A DNA stretch of 62,881 nt, taken from the NCBI RefSeq assembly GCF_000155675.2, contig NC_020907.1, positions 1 to 62,881 of the forward strand, written 5' to 3'. Below, piece after piece: positions 36,140 to 44,542 of this stretch. Under the pieces are notes generated by a model that was not told where the DNA came from, ran no database searches, and saw only the letters and a program-made list of their open reading frames with translations. The DNA comes from Octadecabacter antarcticus 307 (GTDB lineage: Bacteria; Pseudomonadota; Alphaproteobacteria; Rhodobacterales; Rhodobacteraceae). Made by a program: the position numbers and the translations under genes. The number at the start of each line of letters is the position of its first letter. Position 1 is the stretch's first letter.

Positions 36140-37067
36140 AGCCTGATTTAAACTAGTTGAGTGAGTTCAATAGGTTGTAATTCTATTCTGTTATGAAGCT
36201 GAATGGAGATCTCAATGGCCTGGACTAAACTCACCCGTCGCCAACATGATTGAAAAAGCGATAAGTACGCCAGCGATATGAGCGACGCAGAGTGGGCGTT
36301 GATAGCGCCTTCGATGCCGCCACCCAAGACAACAGGCCGGCCTCGCACGACATGTTTACGCGAAGTATTTGACGCGATCCTCTACATTGCAGCGACCAGC
36401 TGCCAGTGGTGCATGTTGCCCAATGAATTCCTGCCAGTTTCGACGGTGCGGAGTTATTTTTACGCGTGGCGCGATGGTGGCTTGTTGGATGAGATAAACC
36501 GTAAGCTGGTGGAAGTCGCGCGTCTGGCCGAGGGCCGTAAGGCCCAGCCAACCGCCGGGGTCATAGATACTCAGAGCGTGAACAAAACTGAAAGTGGTCG
36601 GGTTAGAGGGTACGATACGGGAAAACAGATCAAAGGACGCAAGCGCCATATCGTCACCGACACGGTCGGATTGTTGGTGGGCCTTGTGGTTTATAGCGCC
36701 GGAATTCAGGATCGGGATGGCGCGCCCGATGTGTTGAAATCTTTCGTCTCGTGTTATCTATCATTGCGGCATGTATTTGCAGACGGCGGATACTCAGGGC
36801 CAAAATTGAGGCACGTACTAAAAGTCCTCGGCCGATGGACCGTCCAGATAAACAAGCGCTCTGATACTACAGAGGGCTTTGAAGTGCTGCCGCGCCGGTG
36901 GGTCGTTGAACGCACCTTCCTTTGGCTGAACCGACGTCGCCGCCTATCAAAAGATTGGGGAAAATCTATCGCGAGCGCAGAGGCTTGGATCCTCATCGCA
37001 CACATTAGACGCGTCACAAGACATCTCGCAAGGAACTAAAATCGCTCAAATAGTTTGAATCAGACTC
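36139..37067 (+). mobile_element. IS5-family insertion sequence
   Basis: Imperfect terminal repeats read inward as GAGCCTGATTTAAACTAG and GAGTCTGATTCAAACTAT. The element is flanked by TTA on both sides (36136-36138 and 37068-37070), a likely target duplication. It inserted where the stop codons of two converging genes meet. Length about 929 bases with one transposase gene. A truncated relative is at 6340-6618. Confidence 0.88.
36278..37039 (+). CDS. IS5-family transposase, N-terminus interrupted by a stop
   Basis: DDE transposase: first Asp in AGVIDTQSVNKTES, second in HVFADGGYSGPKL, Glu in WVVERTFLWLNRRRRLSKDW. The natural start appears to be ATG 36215 (MAWTKLTRRQHD), but codon 13 is TGA. 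Translation could only restart at ATG 36278 (MSDAEWALIAPSMPP), losing 21 residues. The rest of the frame is open to 253 residues, so function is uncertain. Confidence 0.85.
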   Translation: MSDAEWALIAPSMPPPKTTGRPRTTCLREVFDAILYIAATSCQWCMLPNEFLPVSTVRSYFYAWRDGGLLDEINRKLVEVARLAEGRKAQPTAGVIDTQSVNKTESGRVRGYDTGKQIKGRKRHIVTDTVGLLVGLVVYSAGIQDRDGAPDVLKSFVSCYLSLRHVFADGGYSGPKLRHVLKVLGRWTVQINKRSDTTEGFEVLPRRWVVERTFLWLNRRRRLSKDWGKSIASAEAWILIAHIRRVTRHLARN

Positions 37068-37696
37068 TTAGGCGCCTGCCAGTTTTTCCAACTGTGCTAA
37101 CAGCGGAGCGGACAGTCTAAGCCCGGCCCGTTCTGATTTGCGTATCTGTGACACTGCCCGCGCATTGGGCAATCGCACTGCCGCCGCAGGATCAGCGGGC
37201 TCATTGTTTTCGATTTGTTTCAAGGCATCCGCAATGGTTTCTCCGGAGCTATTTACCTCCTCTAGCGCCTTAGGATCGACCAGCAAAAACATCAGGCTCA
37301 GATCTTGCTGGCGTGATGGACCTTTGTGTTGATCTGCAACTTTGCCCAATATAACACCGCCGGACAATCTGCCTTGAAACAAGTCCAGACACATCGATAA
37401 GTTCGCGCCCTTGGCTCCACCAATCGCCTGCAAAATGCCGCTTAACGCCGCCACTGGGTCCCGCGTCGGTTGACCCTTCGCGTCTAGCGCCTAATCCAGC
37501 GGTATCGCATCGCCCTCATCGCGCGCAGCCCGGACACGTGAACGAGCACCCATCGACAACGCAATATCCATGAGGACTGGATCGCGGCCCGACAGTGGCA
37601 CGCCGATCCTGACAGGGTTGTTGCCGATCAAGGCTTCACGCCCACCCGCTGTCGCAATCATCGGAGCGGTGGCAGTTGTAATAATCGCGGCCTAGC

Positions 37697-38707
37697 TGTT
37701 TGATCCCATGGTTTGATGGTGCGATCTGTTCTTTGGAATGGAAGGAAGCATTATGGGACAAGTACGTCATGGCTGCGCCACGACCACGCACGCTATCAGA
37801 GCAAAAATACAGCGATCGCAAGCTACAACCGCGGCGCTGAGCCGAGAACTTGGGATCAATGTCAAAACGGTTGCCAAATGGCGCAAGCGCGAGACTCTGG
37901 AAGATCGCAAGACCGGTCCCACTGAGCCGAGCTCCACAGTCCTGACCACTTCAGAGGAAGCGATGGTCGTGGCTTTCCGGCGTTATACACTATTGCCGTT
38001 GGATGATTGTCTCTATGCCCTGCAACCTTCGATCCCGCATCTAACGCGTTCTTCATTGCATCGTTGTTTGCAACGGAATGGGATATCCCGCTTGCCAGAT
38101 ATGGAGGGCAACAAACCCAAGCGGCAAAAGTTCAAACGCTATCCTATCGGCTATTTTCACATAGACATCGCAGAGCTGCGCACGAACGAAGGTAAACTCT
38201 ATCTCTTTGTAGCCATTGACCGAACCAGCAAATACGCCGTTGCGCAGTTGGTCGACAAAGCAAACCGCAAGACGGCCTGGGAGTTTCTAGAGGCTGTGTT
38301 GGAAGTGGTGCCGTATAAGATCCACACAATATTGACGGACAACGGCATCCAGTTTTGTGAGCAACCTCGCAACCGGAACACCGCCTATTCTCGGTCCATG
38401 CGGTTCGACATGATTTGCGAGGCAAATGGCATTGAGCATCGCCTGACCAAGCCAAACCACCCTTGGACAAACGGTCAGGTCGAGCGCATGAACCGCACGA
38501 TCAAAGAAGCGACCGTCAAGCGGTATCACTACGATAGCCACGAACAACTTCGAACCCATCTCAGCGACTTCCTTGACGCCTACGATTACGCGCGCCGCCT
38601 CAAGACACTCAGCGGTCTCACGCCTTACGAATTCATTTGCAAGATATGGACTTCTGAACCAAATCGATTCATCTTAAATCCGATCCACCAGATGCCGGGA
38701 CTGAACA
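37697..38707 (+). mobile_element. IS481-family insertion sequence
   Basis: About 1011 bases flanked by CCTAGC at 37691-37696 and 38708-38713, a six-base target duplication. Ends read inward TGTTTGATCCC and TGTTCAGTCCC. It carries one transposase gene and splits the Ldh_2 gene. Confidence 0.85.
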
Positions 38708-38712
38708 CCTAG
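37738..38712 (+). CDS. IS481-family transposase
   Basis: Integrase-core transposase of 324 residues: an N-terminal helix-turn-helix (TAALSRELGINVKTVAKWRKR), then the rve core with GYFHIDIAELRTNEGKLYLFVAIDR (first Asp in HIDIAEL), second Asp in TILTDNGIQF, and Glu in NGQVERMNRTIKEATVKRYHY (core QVERMNRTIKEAT). The TAG stop lies outside the element, within the CCTAGC target duplication. Frame intact, probably functional. Confidence 0.9.
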   Translation: MEGSIMGQVRHGCATTTHAIRAKIQRSQATTAALSRELGINVKTVAKWRKRETLEDRKTGPTEPSSTVLTTSEEAMVVAFRRYTLLPLDDCLYALQPSIPHLTRSSLHRCLQRNGISRLPDMEGNKPKRQKFKRYPIGYFHIDIAELRTNEGKLYLFVAIDRTSKYAVAQLVDKANRKTAWEFLEAVLEVVPYKIHTILTDNGIQFCEQPRNRNTAYSRSMRFDMICEANGIEHRLTKPNHPWTNGQVERMNRTIKEATVKRYHYDSHEQLRTHLSDFLDAYDYARRLKTLSGLTPYEFICKIWTSEPNRFILNPIHQMPGLNT

Positions 38713-39105
38713 CCTGCTTACGTTGCATACCAGAGATACGGCGCAAGTGCGCCAACATGTGTGCCACCGCGCACAAAAACAGCACCAACACCCGCCCTGC
38801 GCGCAGCGTCGCGACCTGCCTCTAGAGCCCGCATCGCAATAAGCGGACAAAGGCCGCCGCATCCATCCATATGGCGCAGAGCAATAGTTGGTGCGTGCAC
38901 CTTGGCTACTGCATAAGGATCAATCCTACCGGAAGTAATACGGTCGCAATAGGTCGCGACTCGGCTTAGTCCATGGGTGGTGATCCCCATCATTTCCGTT
39001 AACACCAGCACATCGGTCGTCGCTTTCGCGGCTTCCTCACTTACCCCGAGTTGGCGAAAGCATAATTTAATAAGGCCGCGTGTATCTTCGACCTTGATGG
39101 TCACG

Positions 39106-40629
39106 TCAAATACCAGATTTCTTTGCCGCGTCAGCTTTCGAGCTAAACCGGTTCAAAAGCGGTAGGAACACCACCAGCACAATCGTCACGCCGATAATCC
39201 AAAGCGATGCGGGCCGCTCAATGAAGATTGAGAAAGAGCCACGCGAAATCGCCAGCGTTTGTCGCAACGCTTCTTCGGCTAAGGGGCCGAGGACCAGCGC
39301 AAGCACAAGTGCCGCAGCTGAAAAGCCGTAAAGCCGCATGAAGAACCCCACAATTCCCGCTGTAATCATGATGTAAAGCTCTACAAACGACGCATTAACG
39401 CTGAACGTTCCAAGGGCGCAGACTACAACAACTGTCGGCCCAAGGATGCGATAGGGCACTTTGATAATCTGCACGAACAGCGGGATCGCAAAGATACTGA
39501 TCGCCAAAAGCGCTATATTACCGAGATACATTGACGCAATAAGGCCCCATGCCAGTTCCGGGTTCTGCTCCATGAACAATGGGCCTGGACGCAACCCCCA
39601 CATCAAGAACGCAGCCAGCAATACAGCCGTCGAGGCCGATCCGGGTATGCCCAGAGTCAACAGCGGAATCATCGCACCAGAGGACGCTGCGTTATTGGCC
39701 GTCTCAGGCGCAACAAGGCCCGCCATTTCACCTTTGCCAAAATTCTCGGAGTTTTTCGAAAGTGAGCGTTCGGTTGAATACGCCATCAGGGACGCAATGG
39801 TTGCACCTGCCCCCGGTATAACGCCGACAATGAACCCAAGTATTGAATGACGTATCATTGTCATGCGCGTCGATATAAAGTCCAATTTTGTGGGCCAGAA
39901 CCGCTCCTCGTTCTCGTAATTGACGATTCCGCCCGATCCAGTGCGATGAAGCCCCTTGTAAAAGGCGAAGAACAGCTCTCCCAGGCCGAACAGACCGATA
40001 GCGATCGGGATAAAGTAAATACCACCGATCAGCTCAGCGGATCCAAAAGTGTAACGCCCCTGCCCCGTCTCAAGATCGACCCCGACAGTACCAAGTGCAA
40101 AACCGATCAACGCCGAGATAATCCCCAACCGCCAGTTTTCTCCGATCATCACGATTAGCGTCAACATGCCCATAAGTGCGAGTAAAAAGTATTCTGGTGG
40201 TCCAAAACTGCGCGATACCTGCGCGAACATCGGCGCTAATAGCGTGATCAGGATCACGCCAACTGTACCCCCAACAAACGACGACACCGCCTGCATGACC
40301 AATGCCGGACCAGCACGGCCTTTTTTGGCCAGCGGGAACCCGTCAAATGTACTGGCTACCGTTGCGCTTTCGCCAGGTGTGTTGAGCAGGATAGAGGTAA
40401 TCGTTCCGCCATACATCGCCCCGTAATAAATCGCCGCCAGCATCACAATTGCACTAGTGGGCTCCATGCCGAAGGTCATTGGCAACAAGATTGCCAGACC
40501 TGCAGATGGCCCGAAACCTGGAATGACCCCAACCACCATGCCGAGGGCCGCACCAATCAACAAATATATTAGATTGATTGGTGTTACCGCAATCGCCAGC
40601 CCCATCAAGAGGTCACTAAAAATGTCCAT
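39106..40629 (-). CDS. tctA: Tripartite tricarboxylate transporter, large membrane subunit
   Basis: TctA-type inner-membrane protein of 507 residues with about 12 helices and the family motifs GVIPGFGPSAGLAILLP (near residue 35), TSILLNTPGESATVASTFDG (near 80) and IPLLTLGIPGSASTAVLLAA (near 315). It uses an ion gradient to import a carboxylate delivered by TctC. It follows tctB by about 40 bases and is followed directly by the broken dehydrogenase. Confidence 0.94.
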   Translation of the reverse strand: MDIFSDLLMGLAIAVTPINLIYLLIGAALGMVVGVIPGFGPSAGLAILLPMTFGMEPTSAIVMLAAIYYGAMYGGTITSILLNTPGESATVASTFDGFPLAKKGRAGPALVMQAVSSFVGGTVGVILITLLAPMFAQVSRSFGPPEYFLLALMGMLTLIVMIGENWRLGIISALIGFALGTVGVDLETGQGRYTFGSAELIGGIYFIPIAIGLFGLGELFFAFYKGLHRTGSGGIVNYENEERFWPTKLDFISTRMTMIRHSILGFIVGVIPGAGATIASLMAYSTERSLSKNSENFGKGEMAGLVAPETANNAASSGAMIPLLTLGIPGSASTAVLLAAFLMWGLRPGPLFMEQNPELAWGLIASMYLGNIALLAISIFAIPLFVQIIKVPYRILGPTVVVVCALGTFSVNASFVELYIMITAGIVGFFMRLYGFSAAALVLALVLGPLAEEALRQTLAISRGSFSIFIERPASLWIIGVTIVLVVFLPLLNRFSSKADAAKKSGI

Positions 40630-40668
40630 TATTTGTACTCCAGAGGGTCAATTTCACGGCGCGGTATA

Positions 40669-41121
40669 TCAGAAAGGCAGATCAAGAAGGGCAGGGGGCA
40701 TATTCGCGTTCAACACAGTGTCAAATAAAATATAGACTCCACCCGGAACGGTGAGCGCAAGAATGCAATTTAGCAAATACCGTCTGCGATTGAGCAAAGA
40801 CAGCGTCACCGTAAGGTAGATGACCGTCGCGATTAATCCGCCAAAGAGGCGCAACAAGACAGCATATCCAACGGCAAGTGCAATCAAAATGGCCGTATCT
40901 GTCCAACCTCCGTCAGGTGCTTCGCCCACAAATGCCTGCCCTTCCCGCAGTGCGTCCAAAATGGACCAGCTGACGAATACTACCATGAAACTGCCAACAA
41001 TACGTGGGAAGAAACCAGGGCCAAGTCTGCCGGAACGGGTCATGAATGACAGGTCCACGAAGGCGACATAGGAATAAAATATCGCACCAGCCAAAACAAC
41101 CAGCAGAAAAGCGAGCCTCAT
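40669..41121 (-). CDS. tctB: Tripartite tricarboxylate transporter, small membrane subunit
   Basis: TctB family: 150 residues, four predicted helices, with FMTRSGRLGPGFFPRIVGSF near residue 30 as the recognisable motif (core RLGPGFFPRI). It is placed between tctC and tctA, the standard order, and is poorly conserved otherwise. Confidence 0.88.
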   Translation of the reverse strand: MRLAFLLVVLAGAIFYSYVAFVDLSFMTRSGRLGPGFFPRIVGSFMVVFVSWSILDALREGQAFVGEAPDGGWTDTAILIALAVGYAVLLRLFGGLIATVIYLTVTLSLLNRRRYLLNCILALTVPGGVYILFDTVLNANMPPALLDLPF

Positions 41122-41135
41122 TCTAGTTCTCCGGT

Positions 41136-41171
41136 GAAAAAGTCAAAACCGGCCGCGCACAATGCGCGACC
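41136..41171 (-). terminator. Attenuator between tctC and tctB
   Basis: On the minus strand a nine-base stem GGTCGCGCA/TGCGCGGCC (one G-T pair, 41151-41171) is followed by GGTTTTGACTTTTT. Just upstream a second hairpin GACCGAA/TTCGGTC (41178-41194) occurs. The pair would give extra binding protein relative to membrane subunits. Confidence 0.65.
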
Positions 41172-41209
41172 GAAGCAGACCGAAACCTTCGGTCTTTTTA
41201 AAGCCATTT

Positions 41210-42202
41210 TCAGTCAATCGCACCGATTGAGATCAGAACCGTTTCAAAGCCATTTTTCGTTTTGACTAGAAAATCACGGAACTCTTCGCCGTAGATCACA
41301 GTCGGCGTCAGCGTGTTGGATTCGATGTAGGTTGCCCACTCAGGCGTTTCGACAACTTGCTTCATCGTTTCGATCCACCACTGCTGCACTTCATTAGGGG
41401 CGTTTGGTGCAAGAATCAGGCCGCGAGGCATCGACACACCGATGTCGAAACCGATGTCGCCCATTGTAGGGACATCACCTAAGGCAGCCGGCGTGCTTTG
41501 ACCGGAATACACCAGAGGGCGCAGCTCACCGGACTCGATCAAGCCAAGGACTTCGCCGGGGTTACTGACCATCGAATCCAGTGCACCTGACAAAAGGGCT
41601 GTTGTCTGGTCTGCCATAGAATTGAAAGACACATAGTCAAATTCAAACCCAGCTGCCTGCGCAAACAGAGACGGCACGATGAAATCAACGTTTACAGTGC
41701 CTGTGCCACCGATGTTCATCGGGTTGGCTTTGGCCATTTCAATGAACTGATCGATGTTTTGGACTTTGGAATCTCCGTTCACGACCAGAACAAGGTCATC
41801 TGTCGCCAAAAGCGCGACCGGTGTGAAGTCTTCTGGCTGCCAAGGCGTATCGGCCTGCAGCGGTGTTGTCACAAAGCTGCCCGAAGTGGTCGAAATTCCG
41901 TAGGACTCTCCGTCTTGGCTAAACAAATAACCCCAACCGACTGCACCGGATCCACCGGCACGGTTTTCGGGTGCAATATCACCTGGATACAGGTCATATT
42001 TGGTTAGAATGTTGATAATGGTACGCGCCATAATATCGTTGCCGCCACCAGGGCCAAACGCAATAGTCCAGTCCAGCGTCTCGTCGGCAGACGGATAGGC
42101 ATCCTGTGCGATTGCAGGTGCGGCAAGTGCGATAGAGCAGGCCGCAATTGTGGCCGTCATGCTGCTTGGCAACCAGTTGGTAATTTGAAATTGTGTGATC
42201 AT
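41210..42202 (-). CDS. tctC: Tripartite tricarboxylate transporter, solute-binding protein
   Basis: Periplasmic TctC (Bug) family protein of 330 residues, with a signal peptide ending AAPAIAQDA (cleavage near residue 33). It has TIAFGPGGGNDIMARTI, ENRAGGSGAVGWGYL and GALDSMVSNPGEVLGLI, which line the carboxylate pocket in this family. First gene of the tct operon. Substrate is probably an organic acid used by the neighbouring CoA and dehydratase enzymes. Confidence 0.93.
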   Translation of the reverse strand: MITQFQITNWLPSSMTATIAACSIALAAPAIAQDAYPSADETLDWTIAFGPGGGNDIMARTIINILTKYDLYPGDIAPENRAGGSGAVGWGYLFSQDGESYGISTTSGSFVTTPLQADTPWQPEDFTPVALLATDDLVLVVNGDSKVQNIDQFIEMAKANPMNIGGTGTVNVDFIVPSLFAQAAGFEFDYVSFNSMADQTTALLSGALDSMVSNPGEVLGLIESGELRPLVYSGQSTPAALGDVPTMGDIGFDIGVSMPRGLILAPNAPNEVQQWWIETMKQVVETPEWATYIESNTLTPTVIYGEEFRDFLVKTKNGFETVLISIGAID

Positions 42203-42641
42203 TTTTGAGGTCCTCCCGTTGATCTCTTTTTTGGCATCTCTGAATGTGCCGTTCTTTTGGTGCGAGCTATATTTCTTCCTTTGAAATGAGCCCGTAGCTA
42301 CACCTTATCCCTTCATTTATAGTGTAGCACTTTCGACTAAAGTGCGCTTAAGGTTTGGTTGTCTGCCATCATCTATTGAAACGTATTTTTCACATCCACA
42401 ATTCCCGCTGTCCTTCTGAAAATGTGCAAAACCGCCTCCACACGGCCCTTCAATCGGCAAAAACCACTTACCTATACGTTAAAGAAATGATGTTATCTGC
42501 CAATTGTCAACATTTTTCTACCGATTGACAATTTTCCTTCGGGGGTCTTTCTTCATTTCGTTGGACGCGCTCTACCATGTCTGACTCGCGTCGCACCCAA
42601 TGCGCGACCAAAAAATGGGGTGGTCGAAGGAGAATAGCCAA
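42203..42641. promoter_or_regulatory. Divergent control region of the tct operon and SDR gene
   Basis: No gene. It holds two dyads: GCACTTT-cgact-AAAGTGC (42327-42345) and AATTGTCAA (42502-42510) with TTGACAATT (42525-42533). The second resembles the TTGTCAACAA element near gntR, suggesting shared control. Confidence 0.5.
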
Positions 42642-43382
42642 ATGATCGAACGGTCACTTACAGGTAAAACAGCTTTTGTATCGGGATCTGGGCAGAACAT
42701 TGGCCGTGCTGTCGCGCTGCGCTTTGCGCAAATGGGATGTAATGTCATCGTCAACGGATCCTCCAACACCAAACTTGTCGAAGACACCGCCGCCGAAGTG
42801 GAGGCCGCGGGGGTCAAGACACTCGTGGCTATGGGGGACATGGGCAGTTCTGACGCTATCAAAAACATCGCCGAAACAGCTCTGTCGCAATTTGGTCGTA
42901 TTGATATTGTCGTAAACAACGCCGCACGTCGACCCCATAAGCCCTTCCTTGAAATGACGGGCAAGGACTGGCATAGCGTGATCGACGTCGCACTCACGGC
43001 GGTGTTCCATACCTCTCAAGCATTTATGCCCGGTATGGTCGATGCTGGCTGGGGTCGGATTATTAACTTCACTGGGATGAAAGCCATTAAAGGCTATTAT
43101 GAAGGTGCGCCAATATCTGTGGCCAAACACGGCATTTGGGGTGTGACCAAAGCACTTTCGACCGAATTTGCATCAAAGGGGATCACGGTAAACGCAATTT
43201 CACCAGGTCAAATCCGCAAAGATTCCGCTATCGAGGATGACCCTGCCCGCGCCGCTAACATCCCGACAGGTGTGATGGGGCAATCGTGTGATATAGCGTC
43301 CATGGCGGGATATTTAGCCTCTCCCGAAGCGCGGTTCATTAGCGGCCAGATGATTGCGGTGAACGGTGGGCAGACGACGTGA
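42642..43382 (+). CDS. SDR-family protein with altered catalytic site
   Basis: Short-chain dehydrogenase fold: cofactor motif SGSGQNIGRA near residue 10, NNAA, INFTGMKA (the usual Ser is Thr) and terminal AVNGGQ. Where the active-site YxxxK is expected it reads APISVAKHG, so the Tyr position holds Ile; two Tyr residues lie five and six residues earlier in KGYYEGAP. Start ATG 42642 follows AAGGAGAAT. First gene of a rightward pair with the AbrB-type gene. Confidence 0.88.
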   Translation: MIERSLTGKTAFVSGSGQNIGRAVALRFAQMGCNVIVNGSSNTKLVEDTAAEVEAAGVKTLVAMGDMGSSDAIKNIAETALSQFGRIDIVVNNAARRPHKPFLEMTGKDWHSVIDVALTAVFHTSQAFMPGMVDAGWGRIINFTGMKAIKGYYEGAPISVAKHGIWGVTKALSTEFASKGITVNAISPGQIRKDSAIEDDPARAANIPTGVMGQSCDIASMAGYLASPEARFISGQMIAVNGGQTT

Positions 43383-43425
43383 CCAACCTGGTTCATGGCC
43401 TAAATATCAACATAAGGTTTCTGTG

Positions 43426-44535
43426 ATGCGGCCAACATTGGGCTCATGGCTTGCGCGAAGCATGTGGCGCAAACAAGGCTTGACGGTCGCGTTGGCGGTG
43501 GCAGGCACAGTGATCTTCTGGTGGGCTGACTTTCCTTTACCGTTCTTGTTTGGTCCACTGGTCGCATGCGTTATCGGGGCCCTGGCGGGGATGCCACTGG
43601 TCGCGGCGGGAAACGTTAGCCAATGGATGCGCACAATTTTGGGGGTGGCGATTGGTGCTTCGCTCACCCCACAGGTTATTTCGGAACTACCGAAAATGGC
43701 CGCGTCGGTTGCTTTGATCCCACTTTTCGTTCTGTGCATCGCCCTGCTTGGCGTTCCGTTCTTTCGCTATGTCTATCGGTTTGACGGCGTTACTGCATGG
43801 TATGCCGCCATGCCCGGTGGATTGCAGGACATGGTCATGTTCGGCAAAGAAGCCGGCGGCGACGTTCGGGCGCTATCGTTAATCCATGCGACGCGACTGT
43901 TAATTATCATTACTATCGCACCCATCATTTTGACGCAGGTGTTTGACGCAGATATCAAAAACCCCATCGGGCAACCAGCATCCGAAATTCCGCCCTATGA
44001 GCTTGTCATTATGGCCCTTACCGCCATCATCGGCTGGCACGTTGCGAAACGTCTGAGAATTTTTGGTGCCCCCATGATCGGCCCCATGATTTTGGCAGGG
44101 GCACTGTCTATAACAGGCATTATTAACTACCGCCCCCCCGCCGAAGCGATACTGACGGCACAGTTCTTCATCGGTATCGCACTCGGTGCGGGGTATGTGG
44201 GCGTAACGTTGGCGGATATTCGGCGCGACGTGGCTGCTGGTATATTTTTTGTCATAATCCTCGCAATTTTGACGTTCATTTTCACTGAAATCGCGACACT
44301 CATTGCGGCCGTACCGCCCGTGGATGCGTTTTTAGCTTTCGCACCTGCGGGTCAGGCCGAAATGACGGTTTTTGCCATCATTGTCGGCGCTGACCTCGGC
44401 TATGTAGTGGTGCATCATCTTAGCCGCGTTTTTCTGGTCGTCATCGGGGCACCGGTTGCGGCGCGTGTGTTCGGTGCAAGCCCAACCAATACGGAAACGC
44501 CAGATGATCCGCCCCACAAGCCCCCACCAAATTAA
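43426..44535 (+). CDS. AbrB-family integral membrane protein
   Basis: Member of the membrane AbrB/AmoA-like family (PF05145 type), not the DNA-binding AbrB. It has two homologous halves with LPFLFGPLVACVIGALAG and FGAPMIGPMILAGALSITG, and MPGGLQDMVMFG and APAGQAEMTVFAII as paired motifs; about ten helices. ATG 43426 (MRPTLGSWLA) is preferred over the longer frame from 43366. Transport of a carboxylate or product is likely but unproven. It converges on the enolase-superfamily gene eight bases away. Confidence 0.85.
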   Translation: MRPTLGSWLARSMWRKQGLTVALAVAGTVIFWWADFPLPFLFGPLVACVIGALAGMPLVAAGNVSQWMRTILGVAIGASLTPQVISELPKMAASVALIPLFVLCIALLGVPFFRYVYRFDGVTAWYAAMPGGLQDMVMFGKEAGGDVRALSLIHATRLLIIITIAPIILTQVFDADIKNPIGQPASEIPPYELVIMALTAIIGWHVAKRLRIFGAPMIGPMILAGALSITGIINYRPPAEAILTAQFFIGIALGAGYVGVTLADIRRDVAAGIFFVIILAILTFIFTEIATLIAAVPPVDAFLAFAPAGQAEMTVFAIIVGADLGYVVVHHLSRVFLVVIGAPVAARVFGASPTNTETPDDPPHKPPPN

Positions 44536-44542
44536 AACCACG

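Larger units (their letters stand above)
37068..39104 (-). pseudogene. Ldh_2-family malate/lactate-type dehydrogenase, broken
   Basis: NAD(P)-dependent 2-hydroxyacid dehydrogenase family (type-2 malate/L-lactate dehydrogenases). The N-terminal part, 38718-39104, has EEAAKATTDVLVLTEMMGI, HGLSRV and GGTHVGALAPYLWYAT. The C-terminal part, 37068-37690, has ITTATAPMIATAGGRE, IGNNPVRIGVP and QAIGGAKGANLSM. An IS481 element separates them. Even with it removed, the joined frame holds TAA and TAG near the junction and a TAG for Trp in IPLD*ALD. It was the fourth gene of the tctCBA operon, starting two bases after the tctA stop. Confidence 0.88.
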
